Part shown: in pieces, positions 27,301-39,135 of the stretch
How the letters are laid out: the number at the start of each line of letters is the position of its first letter
How positions within the stretch are numbered: position 1 is the first letter of the stretch
Notes under the pieces: model-generated
Told to the model about the DNA's origin: nothing
Database searches by the model: none
The model's input: the letters and a program-made list of their open reading frames with translations, nothing else
From: Atrina japonica
Taxonomy: Eukaryota > Mollusca > Bivalvia > Pterioida > Pinnidae
Direction: 5' to 3'
Length of the DNA: 64,000 nucleotides
Assembly (NCBI GenBank): GCA_030159075.1
Contig: BROG01000345.1
Span: 620,001 to 684,000 of the forward strand
Translations under genes and position numbers: made by a program

Positions 27301-30300
27301 TCATTGATTTACAGAGGAGTCCATTGTTTTTCAGGGGTTGTGAGTTAATTAGATGTTGGACCATAAAGTTCATTGTTATGTGATTTACATAAAGTGGGGC
27401 TCTTTGACATCATCTTGTAACAGTCCTCTATTTTCTACAGATTATAATCTATATTAAGAGAATTTTTTTTAAACATTTTTGACCAACTGTTGTTTTCACC
27501 ATATTTATATTAAACCTCTTAGATCAAGTATTTGACCTCAGCTTAAGACTGCAGTATCTGTTTCCCAGGATATCTTTTATAGTTGATCTTTAAGACAAAC
27601 TTTTGCCTTCAACAAATGTTATTTTGGACTTGTTGACCAACGGCCAAAATTTGAAGCCCTTCACCGGCATTTGATGATGTCTCCATATGAGTGAAATATT
27701 CTTGAGTGGGATGTTAAACAACAATGAACAAACAAACAAACAAACCTGTGTTACATTCCACTTTTTGACATCATATACAATGTATTAGACTTTAAGACCT
27801 TTGACTAACTGTTGTCTTCAACATGCTGTATTGAACCTAGTGTTGTTGTCAGCATGATATATGAGACCAACTATTGCCACCAACATACTATATTAACCCA
27901 GTTGTTTCATTCAACATATTACATAGACCTTTGATCCATTTATTGCCTTCAATATGCATTATATTGGACCCTTGGACCATCTGTTGTACCATATATATTA
28001 TATTGAACACTTAGACCTTCTGTTGCATTCAATATGTGTTATATTGAACACTTGGACCATTTGTTGCCTTCAATATGTGTTATATTTAACACTTACATGT
28101 AGACCTTCTGTTGCCTTCAATATGTGTTATATTGAACACTTGGACCGTCTGTTGCCTTCAATAGGTTTGAACACTTGGACCTTCTGTTGCCTTCAATATG
28201 TGTAATATTGAAAACTTGGACCATCTGTTGCCTTCAATGTGTTATATTGGACCTTTGGACCATCTTTTGCCTTGAACATCTTAGTTTTTACATGTACCCT
28301 TGGACCATCTGTTGCTTTGAACATCTTAGTTTTTACCCTTGGACCATCTTTTGCCTTCAAGTTCAGTATGTGTAATATTGGGCCCTTGGACCATCTGTTG
28401 CCTTAAATTTATGTCTTTTATACTTTCTTGTTCATATGTTACCTTCAGACCTCAGACTAGCAAATGCATTTTTAATTTCTGCGGAAACACTGGGTAAAAC
28501 CAGATGATTTTTTATGTTCCACAGATATTAATGTATTTTCAGTTGTTGTTTCCTCAGCACAGATGAGTTTGTTTTAGTTCAAGATGAAAGATACTACCGG
28601 TACATGTATCTTTGAATTCAGTTTTTGTACAACCACCTAACAACAACTTTAACAAGGCATATTCATTGTGCCGGGTACATGTACATTGTTTTAAAAAATA
28701 GAAAAAAAAGCTAACATGAGTAGAGGTGCTATTGATATTACATGTATCTCATTTGCATATTCATGAATATCAATTTCACACTGTCAGTTCATTCTTGTCA
28801 TAGTACAAAGCATTAGATCATATTTGCTCAGAGAAGTAAGAATTACTACCGTATTCGACCCATTAAGTGCCCTTGTTCCTATAAGCGGCCTTCCCCCTTT
28901 TTTTACAATTGACTGACAATGTTTGACAAGGCAATGCGGACCTGAAAAACTGTGAGTAACAGTTTATCTGTAGCCCCCTGGCAACAGAATTATCATCATA
29001 GGTGTCCTCGGTAATAACTACAACAACTTTACCACTGTGACTTATAAAAATTAATTGTTTCACGTTAATTTGACTATCAATTGGTCCCATTAAGTGCCCA
29101 CCCCTTTTTTCTGATTTTTGTAGTGCCCTGGGTGCTTAATTGGTCAATTACGGTAATTATGTATAAATACAAGTATATAATCAGTGAAACAGATTACAGT
29201 ATTAATGCATTGATACATGTACATGTGGTTTACCATAACACACAAGTTGTAAGGTGTAGGAAAAGCAGTTATGCTACATGTTCGTGTACGTGTGCACTCA
29301 TTATAACTGATGCAGTGCATGCTTATTAAAATTTCCTGTTCCAATCTCACGTCTCAAATCTTGTTAATTATTTAGGTTTATATTTTTAGTAATACTGAAA
29401 CTGTAGTAAACCTTTCTTTTTGTACGTGAAGTCATTTAAATCAATATACGAATAATTTAGTGACCATTAAACCATTACTTATAGGTGAAATTGGTTGAAT
29501 TGAAACAAAGAATTTTATAATAATCTCGTTTCTTTGTGATGCACAGTAATATGCATGTATTTCTCTAGTAGGCCTACATGCGATAGAAGGCTTTTCACAA
29601 AGATTTTTATTGAATCATTTTCAAACTTGTGTGAAGGTATTTGTGATAATTTTCCACTATGGATAAAATCAGTCATTATCGTTTTCCATTGACCTTTTTT
29701 TATGTACTGTAATTTCATGGATTTTTAGAAAGGGCAAGCATTTGGGCATCAAGTTTCTCCAGATTCCCTTGCAATATAGCCAATACAAATATCACCTGTT
29801 TGGTGTATACTCTTGATAAAGACATATCTATTTTGTGCATCAAGTAAAAATTGCTATACTGACTTGCCCTTTGTATAATGATATCATCACAAGTGCAACT
29901 ATGTTGCCTAAACAAGTTTGTAGAAGTAAATATCAAATACTTGTGGTAAAAGGAACCATAGGGAAGTACAAAATGCACTGGTATGTGTCTGTAGTTTTGG
30001 GTCTGATAACGTAATTTCTTAATGGATGATATAAAAGGATTTTAAAACTTATGTGTATGTGTTTATATGTGTGGGGGAGGGGGAGGTGTTAATTAATCAG
30101 TTGATATGACTTCTGGTTATAATACCAGGGGTCAACAATAATGAAAATTTCCACTTGTCCTGCAGGACAAGTAGCATTTAAACCTACTTGTCCAAATCCA
30201 AAAATGACTTGTCTGAAAATCAGGTATAACATTTAAAATTATCATATTGTGTTTAAACAAGTATAATCTTTATTAAATTAATTTTTGTTTTCAACAATAT

Positions 30301-33300
30301 CACTTGTCCTTTCAGTGTGAAGTAAGATCTACTTGTCCGAATGCAAAATGGACTTGTCCTGGACAAACCATGTCATACATGTATGCTACACACATTTTCA
30401 GTATGAGTTTGGGCCTCTGTCCACTGTACTTCTTATTATAGTATATGCTCTCACCTACATGTATTGCCAGTATGGGTTGAGGCCCCTGTCAACTCTGCTA
30501 TTTACCATGTCATACATGTTGAACCCTGAAGTCATAGTAACAGAAAACCCCCAAATTATTATGACAAGAATTATATAGCACATTCAGGAACCCTTAGTAC
30601 ATGTACTTTTGGTAGACTAAAATACTGTTTTTAAGTACCGGTAGCATTAAATCCTATAGATATGTATATTCCATTTCAATATGTGTAGGCATGATTGTAA
30701 TGGAGATATTGTGGTATACTGTGGTATACTAACATGTAGGTCAGTAGGTCACTGGGTCTATACTTGACATTTTACAGATCAAAGTCATTGATTGGGCTAA
30801 TTGATTCTATGCATAGTTTATATTGAAAGTCATTTTTTTTTAATTCTTCCTTTTGAATAAATATGTGCATGTACATGTACTTATACATGTTTAAATACAT
30901 ACATGTATATCTAGGCACTTGGCAGAATATTATATATGAATCATTTGTCAATTAATGAGTATAGATCTGAATATATAGATATAAAGGTAATTCCTTTGAC
31001 AATTATAAGTCTTCTATTAGATATGTAGTGAATTATTTTCTATTTATATGTGCTATAAGTATATTATTTGTACATGCATATTACATTGTATATACCAGTT
31101 TACATGTGTATATGTGAATATAGAAGATAATAGAAATGTTCATCTTTTTATATACTGTAACTTTAATAACTGGAGAATCATTAAATGTGGCCACACCGGC
31201 CCCACAGTATCAATACCACCCATTTTCAAAAGATCTAAGTATGTTGTTAATTTTAATAGTATTTCTAAGGCGCCTACATGTACATACATGTACAGTACAT
31301 TTCACACAGTTGAAACTCTCAGTTTTAACTTCACAGTATATATCAGTGTGAAACTATATCACACATAGATAGATAAATCAGAAATGTTCATTGTAAAGTA
31401 AACACTTCCTAGAGTAGAATAACTGACAATATTATTCTTTATATTTCAGAGAGAACTAACAGATGCCAAATTACCCAGAGAAGATGTTCATGTATGTATT
31501 TTGTCTTCCCCGCCTTACTGATTGACAATAACTGTTGTGTAGACTTGATAATAAGCCAATGATATATATTAGTCATAAATTGCACACATCTGTATTATAT
31601 TTCTGCTGAGAGTACTTTAGTGCTAGTGAACTTTTTATTTTCACATTTCAAGAAGCAGATACAGAGTGTTACACAGCTAGATGTAGATAAAGTTTGACAG
31701 TGTTAACTCATCAACCCCTAAAAAACAGTGGACTCTTCTGTAAATCAATGACTTAGACCAGTTCAAATGTGTCTTTAGGGGTACATTGGTTAATTGAAGC
31801 AATTTAGATACAGTTTGTCATTTCATGCTGTTTTATATTCTGTGTGTATTACTGCATGAAATAGTCACATAATATCTCAAAAATCATGTAGTATCATAAG
31901 TGTGGAAGGTCTAGCTGCTTATAGAGGTCTGGTATTTGTAGTTTCACCAGATTCAAATACTTCCTACATGTGTCATAGCATAAACAGTTTGGATTAAATT
32001 TCAATTGTGTTTGGTTTTTAAGTTTCGGAATTAATTTTCTATGTTGTAACAGTTCCCTCCACTAGTACCTGTACATGTAGCACATACACAGACTCTTATA
32101 ACATGCACACATAAACACACACACACACACACACACATGCATGTGCACACACACACACAAACTGACATGTACATGTCGATATGTATACATGCATGATTAA
32201 TTTTCTGTGCTCAAGTTATTTTTTAAAGCATTGTTTTATCATTAAAATATTCAGGAAAGCCTCTTCAAATGTGGAAAAGCCCATCATTAGAACAATGGAT
32301 TTATATACACGGAAAAATATAATAGCATTTTTTAAAATCATATGTAAATTTGCGATCTACTTGTACATTGAGAAGTATTTATGTGATAATTTGACTTCAA
32401 TTTTCAATGGTGACCATATTGTTCTATAAAGCTTGTGTCCATTCTGCTTTTTCACCCCAGCATATGCTCTCACTTACCAGTATTCTTGGTGTGAGTAAAA
32501 GCTGAATCTATACTGTGTTTTACCACATCATATACTTAAATTACCTACATGTATATGTCAGTTTGAGTTTAACTGTCTGTCAATTCTACTTCTGATCATA
32601 GTATGTATTCTCACCTACATATATTCCCAGTGTAAGTTCAAGCCCCTGTCAACTGTTTTTAACCACATCATATGCTCTCACCTACATGTATTGCCAGTGT
32701 GAGTTCAAGCCCCTGTCAACTCTGCTATTAACCATGTCATACATGTTTTCTACACACATTGTCAGTGTGTGTTTGGGCCTTTCTCCACTGTACTTCTAAT
32801 CATAGTATATGCTCTTATCCACATGTGTTGCAAGTAAGAGTTCAGACCCCTGTCAACTCTGCTATTTACCATGTCATACATGTATTCTACACACATTGTC
32901 AGTGTGAGTTTGGGCCTCTGTCCACTGTATGTCTAATTATAGTATATGCTCTCAATATATGTATTGCCAATGTCAGTTCAGGCCCCTATCAACTCTTCTA
33001 TTTACCATGTCATACATGTGTGCTACACACATTGCCATTGTGAGTTTGGGCCTCTGACAGCTCTACTTCTAATCACTCTGCTCTCACTTACAAATGTACA
33101 TGTATTGTCAGTGTTAGTTGAAGCCTGTCTGTCAGTGCTGGGGCGTCTTCTCCTCTTATCTATATAAAAAAACTGGCTTCCATATTATATTATTAAAACT
33201 TTATTACATGTGAAGTAAAACAAAACAAAGCATATGAAATATACAGTCAGACATTAACCAATGAACTTTTAGACATTTTTACTTCAAAAGGAACATATAC

Positions 33301-33649
33301 AGTAAGTTTAACAAATGTAATGAGAATTTATCTCCAGTCAGTGGATATGATGAATTATGTATAAAACAAGAGTTGTGTCCCTTTTCCAACAAAGGTTCAG
33401 TTTGCTATTCTCATCAACCCCTGAAAAACAATGGACTCTTTTGTAATTCAATGACACAGACCAGTCCAAATGTGTCTTTATGGATGTATGAGTTAACAGA
33501 ACCTATTAATATAACAGAAAACTATCGTATATTTTTCATCATTGTATGTCTATGTATGTACATAGTCAATGGTATTTCACTAAATTTTGTGCATTTATTT
33601 CTTACAGAGGTTTATCGATGAACTACTTCTAAAAGCATCCACGTTGTAG
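18272..33649 (+). CDS. PPP1R14: PPP1R14-family protein phosphatase 1 inhibitor, C-terminal three coding exons (partial gene)
   Basis: Three exons join in phase: 18272-18358 (29 codons), 31450-31491 (14 codons) and 33608-33649 (13 codons plus TAG). All have AG acceptors and GTAAGT/GTATGT donors. The 56 residues begin with an acidic stretch (NDEDDHD), then LDLEDILNLDTDSERR, then a basic-acidic linker (KLPREDVH), and end in an amphipathic helix (RFIDELLLKAS). This order of blocks matches the C-terminal half of CPI-17/PHI-1/KEPI proteins, as does the exon split. These small cytosolic proteins, when phosphorylated on a threonine in the N-terminal half, inhibit PP1 and myosin phosphatase. That N-terminal part (VKY motif, phosphothreonine and first helices) is on a coding exon I could not find, so it is upstream of the window or cryptic in the first 18 kb. 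The paralogue cannot be assigned. Family call is confident; inhibitory activity is inferred. Confidence 0.82.
20233..20534. mobile_element. AGCTCACCTGGCCC-type short element (bivalve repeat)
   Basis: Starts AGCTCACCTGGCCCAAAGGG and ends CAGGTGAGCGACTTCAGG then CCCCTTGGGCCTCTTG. The ends are partly inverted and contain the palindromes GGCCCAAAGGGCC and GGCCCCTTGGGCC. I know such elements as common in bivalve sequence; the class is not assigned. Confidence 0.65.
21075..21476. mobile_element. Non-autonomous hAT-type element, 402 bp, perfect 8-bp target duplication
   Basis: The left end TAGGGCTGTCATTGAT and right end ATCAATGACAGCCCTA are perfect inverted repeats. ACAAGAAT flanks on both sides (21067-21074 and 21477-21484). 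The 8-bp duplication with TAGGG-type ends is the hAT pattern. The subterminal parts hold repeated TATCGATA-like words on each side. There is no open frame of note. Confidence 0.85.
21497..21690 (-). repeat. SINE, family B, degraded
   Basis: Reverse strand: the family 3' end is recognisable (GTGACATCTCCACATACATG ... TAAAACAACAATGAAACAAC). It follows the hAT element directly. Confidence 0.5.
22347..22573 (-). repeat. SINE, family B, head lost
   Basis: Reverse strand: GACAGTTAAAACCAAGTTCC, TTAAAGAACCCTCACTGCTC, then AATATGAGTGAAAGATCCTT and GGGACGTTAAACAAA. Confidence 0.7.
23569..23767. mobile_element. Fold-back element with 55-bp inverted arms
   Basis: The left arm (23569-23623) reads AGTAAAACACTCAATATTCA and ends TTTATCAAGTGAAA; the right arm (23713-23767) is its near-perfect inverse, ending GAGTATTGAGTGTTTTACT. 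An 89-bp loop lies between. It is in a PPP1R14 intron. Confidence 0.7.
24195..24310 (+). repeat. tRNA-like SINE head
   Basis: TTTAGCTCGATCGTTAGAAC (A-box region), then CCTAGGTTCGAATCCAAGCA (good B box). The body after it is short and not recognised. Confidence 0.6.
25758..26540. repeat. Degenerate short-period array (GATCATTTGACTGGTA unit)
   Basis: Roughly 780 bp of variants on TAGATCATTTGACTGG, mostly 16 bp, with larger duplicated blocks (for example the block with TTTGATTGTTTGACTTGTAG recurs). In a PPP1R14 intron. Confidence 0.8.
27259..27348 (+). mobile_element. TTAA MITE, subfamily 1
   Basis: CTCATTCACCCCTAAAGACA followed by TTTGGACTGGTCTAA and ending GGGGTTGTGAGTTAA; the left end has diverged to GAAC. 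Confidence 0.6.
27638..27747 (+). repeat. SINE, family B, 3' fragment
   Basis: TTTGAAGCCCTTCACCGGCA, then CATATGAGTGAAATATTCTT, then GGGATGTTAAACAACAATGA and a CAAA tail. Confidence 0.7.
27780..28420. repeat. About 41-bp degenerate tandem array
   Basis: The unit contains CTTGGACCATCTGTTGCCTT, then CAATATGTGTTATATTGAAC. About 15 copies with length changes. Short open frames here are repeat artefacts. Confidence 0.8.
28849..29153. mobile_element. TA-flanked MITE with CCGTATTCGACCC / GGTCAATTACGG ends
   Basis: The left end CCGTATTCGACCCATTAAG and the right end CTTAATTGGTCAATTACGG are inverted repeats with TA on both sides. The phrase CCCATTAAGTGCCC recurs inside at about 29.09 kb. It lies in a PPP1R14 intron. 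Confidence 0.6.
30355..30520. repeat. Satellite fragment of the same unit as the 32.45-33.13 kb array
   Basis: Contains ACCATGTCATACATGTATGC, GGGCCTCTGTCCACTGTACT and TATATGCTCTCACCTACATG, matching the later array 2 kb away, with the PPP1R14 42-nt exon between. Confidence 0.7.
31450..31491 (+). CDS. PPP1R14: PPP1R14 homologue, 42-nt internal exon
   Basis: A very short exon (14 codons, phase 0 at both ends) with acceptor TTATATTTCAG and donor CAT|GTATGT. It encodes RELTDAKLPREDVH, which aligns with the family linker that ends in a Lys-Pro followed by a val/glu pair. It is separated from the preceding exon by about 13.1 kb and from the last by about 2.1 kb. Confidence 0.8.
31703..31793 (-). 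mobile_element. TTAA MITE, subfamily 1, reverse orientation
   Basis: TTAACTCATCAACCCCTAAA through GGGGTACATTGGTTAA, about 90 bp with TTAA at both ends; about 210 bp after the 42-nt PPP1R14 exon. Confidence 0.65.
32113..32159. repeat. Imperfect (CA)n microsatellite
   Basis: Two CA blocks separated by ATGCATGTG. Confidence 0.9.
32450..33130. repeat. About 70-bp degenerate tandem array
   Basis: The phrases CACCTACATGTATTGCCAGT, GTTCAAGCCCCTGTCAACTC and ACCATGTCATACATG recur about nine times. It lies in the last PPP1R14 intron. Confidence 0.75.
33408..33496 (-). mobile_element. TTAA MITE, subfamily 1, reverse orientation
   Basis: CTCATCAACCCCTGAAAAAC through GATGTATGAGTTAA; ends about 110 bp before the terminal PPP1R14 exon. 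Confidence 0.6.
33608..33649 (+). CDS. PPP1R14: PPP1R14 homologue, terminal coding exon with stop
   Basis: The acceptor is TTTCTTACAG. Thirteen codons encode RFIDELLLKASTL, then TAG at 33647-33649. This is the conserved C-terminal amphipathic helix (FIxELLxK) of the family. The 3'UTR starts at 33650; AATAAA occurs at 36934-36939 and 38568-38573, among others, so its end is uncertain. Confidence 0.82.
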   Translation, partial: RFIDELLLKASTL

Positions 33650-34376
33650 ACAGAAAAACTCATCACAGAAGACATTTGTGATGCTTATCCTGGTCTCAGT
33701 TAATGTCAGTGTGTGTAAGTGCAAGAGAAGTTGTTTGGATCTGTCTTAAGATGAGGAGTGCTTGCGTTCATGATAGTAGTTTATATTTCATATTTAAAAA
33801 GACTTCTCAGTTTGTTTTGACCTCATATCAACATCCCTTGTTTGAATTACATGACTTTTATACATGAACATTTTAAAGAATGCAAAGTAAAATGTCATAT
33901 TACTGGTCTAATGTTACATGATTTTCTTTGTCATTATTCAAAAAAAAAAATTGTTTTCCAAGTCATTGTTGCAACACCAGTCTCCAGTTAACGGATGATA
34001 TTTATCTGATAAAAGTAGTTGCTCTCTAGTTTATAAGTGATACATTTGAGATAAAGTGATAACTCGTCCTGATATACAGTAATAACTTGTAATAACAAGT
34101 AACAATTGTTGGAATTAAAGCAGTTACTTGTATCTTATACACAGCAACTACTTGTATGTTTTATATGAGACAATAAATTGCATGTGTTAGTGACATATTT
34201 AATATAAAGTACATCGACAAGTTAAATATCAAGTACATTGAATTTAATGTATATTTGGAATTGCATCAAGTACTTCACCAGAAATAGTGTGACTACATGT
34301 ATACACAACTATCTTGTATATCTTGTCTAAAGTAATACAATCTACTTCTTTATCTGACAGTAGTTGTTCAAATGTC

Positions 34377-34640
34377 AGGTGTCATGCAGAATAATTCCCA
34401 GGTATGACTCCTGGTACTGGGTCATACCTGAGACTTTCCAAAAAAAGGGGGGTGGGGGGGGGTGTAGTGACTCTTTCTTCTCCATGTGCTTAGCATAAGA
34501 AATTAAAGTCACAGTCTTCCAGATGAAACTTAGACCAAGGTTCCTCGTAAAAAATTGTGGCACTCCACCTTAAGCTTGTGACATCTCTATATAAGTGAAA
34601 TATTCTTGGGTGATGTAAAAAAAAAAAAAACCAAACAAAA
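34377..34640 (+). repeat. SINE, family C/B chimera-like copy with G run
   Basis: AATTAAAGTCACAGTCTTCC, AGATGAAACTTAGACCAAGG and TTGTGGCACTCCACC match family C; GTGAAATATTCTTGGGTGAT resembles the family B 3' end. It contains a G-rich stretch (GGGGGGTGGGGGGGG). Confidence 0.6.
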
Positions 34641-35598
34641 TTCTGCAATATACGTGTAATTACACATATGTCTGGTGTTTACTTGTGTTTCTGATAAGTA
34701 ATCATTGGTAAGCCTGATGTCGGATGATGACTTTCAAGAGTTATGTCAAGTAATTCCTTATAAATCAGGTAATTTTTCTTATGTCAAATAATTACTTGTC
34801 TGTATTATATGATGTAGTTCCATGTGTTTTTGACAATAAGTAATTATTTGCATGTCAGAGGGGTTACTTGCAAGAGTTAAATCAAGTACTTGTTAGTCAG
34901 GTATTTACTCATCTATGATGTCAGATAATTACTTATATGCTTGATTTTAAATAATTACCTGCATGTCAAAGGTCAAATAATTTCAATGCATTATTTCAGA
35001 TATACATTAATTCACTGTACTTCTTGTTTATTTGTTAGTACCTAACATCCAACATATGTTTTATAATTAAAATCTTAGATTTTATAAAATGGTTACAAAA
35101 ATGGGAGTGTGTGATTTTGTTTTGAATCAGAATTTTAAATGCTAAATGGACTTGCCGTATCATGTGTCATAACCACCATTTCACATGAAACAGCACAAAA
35201 CATATCAAAAAATGGTCATATGTTTTAGTTTACATGTATTACATCATGAAAGGATTGTCAAAGACATAGAAATGGTAGATCACGATAGAATTTTGATGTT
35301 GATCTTAATTGATCTAGTTTTAAAATCTATGAATTCTATAATGTTCAAAAGAACTTTTTATATGTACATGTACATGTAAAATATATTTAAGGGGGAATGC
35401 AAGAAAGTGCTTTTTGATACAATATTAGCTTAGTTATGTTTGGATTTCATGGTTTTTGTTTTTTAAAAAATGAAATTTTTGACAAATGCATGTGCAGGCA
35501 TATGCAGCACTAAACTCCACAGAAATTTTACAATGTAGTCAAGAATTTGATATCAAGTATATGTAATTACATGTATACATATTGTAGTCCTAGACATA

Positions 35599-35689
35599 TT
35601 AACCCTTTTGCCTCTAAGTATCTGAATGGTATGCTCTTTTCTATTGTCTTGGACCAGTCTATTATGGTCTGTAATGTTGAAAGGGTCAA
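35599..35689 (+). mobile_element. TTAA MITE, subfamily 2
   Basis: TTAACCCTTTTGCCTCTAAG, then GGACCAGTCTATTATGGTCT, then TTGAAAGGGTCAA. The right TTAA has mutated to TCAA. Confidence 0.65.
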
Positions 35690-36357
35690 TAAGTCATTTA
35701 GCAAGGGGATAGCATAAGATTCACATATTTGGTAGCAATTTAGACTGATTTCATGAACTTTATTTTGATATATGTTGTTTGAAAAAATTTTGACCTACAG
35801 CTAATATCTCTGAAATCGGCACAAAACAATGATTGTTTAGTCAGAGTTCTCTGCCCTTTTTATTTGTTATCTTCAACCATAGCAGTTAATGTGTCGTGTT
35901 ATATGCATTGAAATGCTATCACTATATGACTTTCCTTTGAAGAACTCGTACAACATGTCAGTCAACTTCACTGATTCATTTTTTATCAGAAATTTGTTAT
36001 TTATTTGTCTTTTAATGAAGTTCCACTCCATGTTATGAAATCCTTACCAAACCATATTTGGAAGTGCCTGTGTATATACATTGTTGATTCTTTTTAAACA
36101 TAAGTTATTATGTTTATATGTTTTCAACTTTTGATAAATTTGTAATTTTAAAAGCATTTTGTTCACTTGTTCAAAAGAAAAAAAAAAAATGATCAAGAAA
36201 TACATTTTTTGACCAGATCATGATATAAAACTTAAAAAATTCAAATTGTAAAGCCATTATTATCATGTGATGATTAGATGTTTATATTATTGGATTAGTT
36301 CAGGCTGTATCATGTAGCCAACACATATATGAAAACATGATACTATCAATTTATTCA

Positions 36358-36448
36358 TTAACCCTTTCACCACCAAGTAACTCAATGGTATGCTCTATTC
36401 TATTGTATTAGACCAGTCTATTATGGTCTATGGGGTTGAAAGGGTTAA
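36358..36448 (+). mobile_element. TTAA MITE, subfamily 2 (best copy)
   Basis: TTAACCCTTTCACCACCAAG through GGGGTTGAAAGGGTTAA; the ends are inverted (CCCTTTCA / TGAAAGGG) and TTAA is intact on both sides, as expected for piggyBac-type targets. Confidence 0.75.
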
Positions 36449-39064
36449 AGCAGCAAATTTGTTTGGGAGTTTTAACTCTACCATTTTTTTTTCATTCATG
36501 GAAATATTTTGAAATAAACATTAATTGTAACAGTTAATATTGACCATTGTAGTTTAGTTCACATATTACAGACAAGATAGATGTACACTTTTTTTCTCTC
36601 TCTCTTGTCGCAGCATAAATCAGGGTTTATGTATCAATTGTATCTTCATTATAATCCATTTATGAAAATAATCACATTTCACATTTTGATGTACTCACAA
36701 ACATTTTTTGATGGACATGAGCATGGTTAATTTCGTGATTCCCAACAATATGGAACTATTTATGTATGCAAGTTGTTTTCGTTTTTGTAGGAGTGTAGTA
36801 TAAACAGTTTATTTTGAATTTAAGTAGATAGCATATATAGGTTGTGTTTAATGTGAATGTGATGTAGGATTTTTCTTTAATGATAGTTATTATGTGTAAA
36901 ATAGTAAAGATAAGGTACAATTAATATATGATGAATAAATTAGAGTTATTGTGGTAGCTTTGGCTTCCCCTGCCATAGTGATTTGATTTACTGAGGCTGA
37001 TGTAATTAGTTTCTGGGTTGATAAGTAGTCATCTTTACAAAAAAGACCACAGCATGCAAACAGTCAGTTTCAATGAATAATACACCACAGTTTGTTAAAA
37101 GATAACATCAAAATAGACATTTACCATTGTACTGTGAGACAGGACCACTCCATTAGCACTCTGAGTCACTGAGTAACCAAGTGGACGATATTAAATGAGA
37201 CATTTAACTGGTAGGTTCAGTGTTTAGGCTTTATGAAAAATTCTTGTATTTAAGACTTACAAAAAGTGAAAGAAAACTATTGAGATTCAGTGGTATACAA
37301 AAATGAATTGTCATTGAGTTACCTCCCTTTATCAAGCTTGCGTGTGTGTGTGTGTGTGTGTTATCACTAATTAAGTTGTTAAATTGTTCAAGTTAAACTC
37401 TGAGATTAATTTAAGTGGAGTTGTTCACACCTAGACAGCTCCTAAAATTCAATCAGTCTTTGGCGATGTTTTGTAAGCCTTTGGGTAATGTACAATATTT
37501 TGAATATTCATAAGTTATTATGAAACTCCCCCGGCCCAAATTCTTATTTAGCACAGAAATTTGTGATTGGCATATATTTTCAAATACATTATAATGATGA
37601 ATGTTTTGGACATGGAAAGTACTTCAGTGGCAGTTTTTGTAATATGCTGTTTTTCACAGTCATCAACAATAGCCTTGATACTTATTAGTGATACATATGT
37701 ATAAAATACATGTAGAAATGCTGTTACACATATTTATTTGCTCCTTGTTCTGTTTTAGAAAATGGATATGATTCTAACACAACACAATCTCGTACCTCTC
37801 CACTTGCAATAAATAATTGCATTTAAAAGTTAAAAATCAAATTAAGTTGTTAATCATGTTGACAGACCTTCTTTTATTTCTGGAATGGATTTAAGACTTC
37901 AATAAGTATATGTTAAATTGCCAACATAAATTGCATTAGTCTGTCAAATTTTGTTCTCTTGCAAAATACAATTTAGAAAACAGGCATGTTGAATTGTTTG
38001 ATATATTTAAACTTTTAACACTTTTAATTAGTAATATATTATGATTTTATTATACATGTGTACAAGTCATAATATTTTATTGTATAGAGATAAAGTCATA
38101 GGTGCTTGTAGACTGGACAATCATACTTTGGACTGGTACACCTACTTTTGAACATATGTCTGTGCTAAAGTATCTGGATGGCTTAGTATAGTTCATGTTA
38201 GAAAGGGGTCATATCAAAAAAGTTATAACAGTCCAGTCGGCTAGCACCTGTGGATAGTTTAAGGAATATGTTGTGCCAATATACTCAAGTAACATAAACT
38301 ATATGTCATTTGTCAAGTTAAAACTAGCCAGAAAGTAACAAGCTTCTGTGCAGTTTTTGTAGATGTTTCGTTTAATGAAATGGTAAAGGGACAATGTTAA
38401 TAATGAGTTTACATTTGACATTCATAATTTCCTTCTTATTGTCATATTCTATAGCATTTTGTGGTGAAATGGATTAAATATGTGTAGTTATATTTGAGGT
38501 ATGAACAACACTTCATTATTTTTTGTTTACTTTAAAGAAGATGACAGTACACAAATTGTTTGAACACAATAAATACTTTTTCCTCCATGTAAAGTCACTA
38601 AGCAGTATGTACCAGTGGCCTTTCGTAATCTGGTATGAATGTATACCACATATTGTGTGATCATTTTGTATTTGGATTATGGCATGTACTGTTTACTTGT
38701 GTGTGGAGTTTTTATTTAGTAACATACTTTTGACACGTTTTGCACTGATGTCTTTATATTTGGTCTAGGTATGTACTAGTATGTCTTTTTTTGTCATTGT
38801 TTTAACATATGACATTATTTCATTATTGTGCCAAGATATTATTTAGTTTAGTCATTTAAATAGTCCTTTATCAAAGAATTATTTGCAGATTTTTAAAATT
38901 TTAACTCAAGTTCCAATCTGTCTTTTTGCATTCAGAAATGCTGCTGAGTATTTTGATTTCCATCAAATGTTTATAACAATGCAAATCAGTTGAAACAAAT
39001 TGAAATTTGAATCTTTTTGAGTAATTTTAAGTTTTATTGGACGATTTTGATAGGGACTATTTTG

Positions 39065-39067
<3 letters not shown>

Positions 39068-39131
<64 letters not shown>
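39068..39131. repeat. (AT)n microsatellite
   Basis: About 62 bp of uninterrupted AT. Confidence 0.95.

Positions 39132-39135
<4 letters not shown>

Larger units (their letters stand above)
18359..31449 (+). other. PPP1R14 homologue intron (about 13.1 kb)
   Basis: Besides the repeats listed separately, 18359-20232, 20535-21066, 22574-23568, 24310-25757, 26540-27258, 28420-28848, 29156-30120 and 30521-31449 are AT-rich with no exon I can support. Around 30125-30360 the word ACTTGTCC recurs and there is a palindrome TTGTCCTGCAGGACAAG, preceded by CAGGGGTCAACA, possibly a decayed hAT end. Confidence 0.55.

Noticed and set aside
28863..29350. Short open frames around 29 kb
   Set aside because: They fall within a MITE and flanking AT-rich intron; no homology or splice context.
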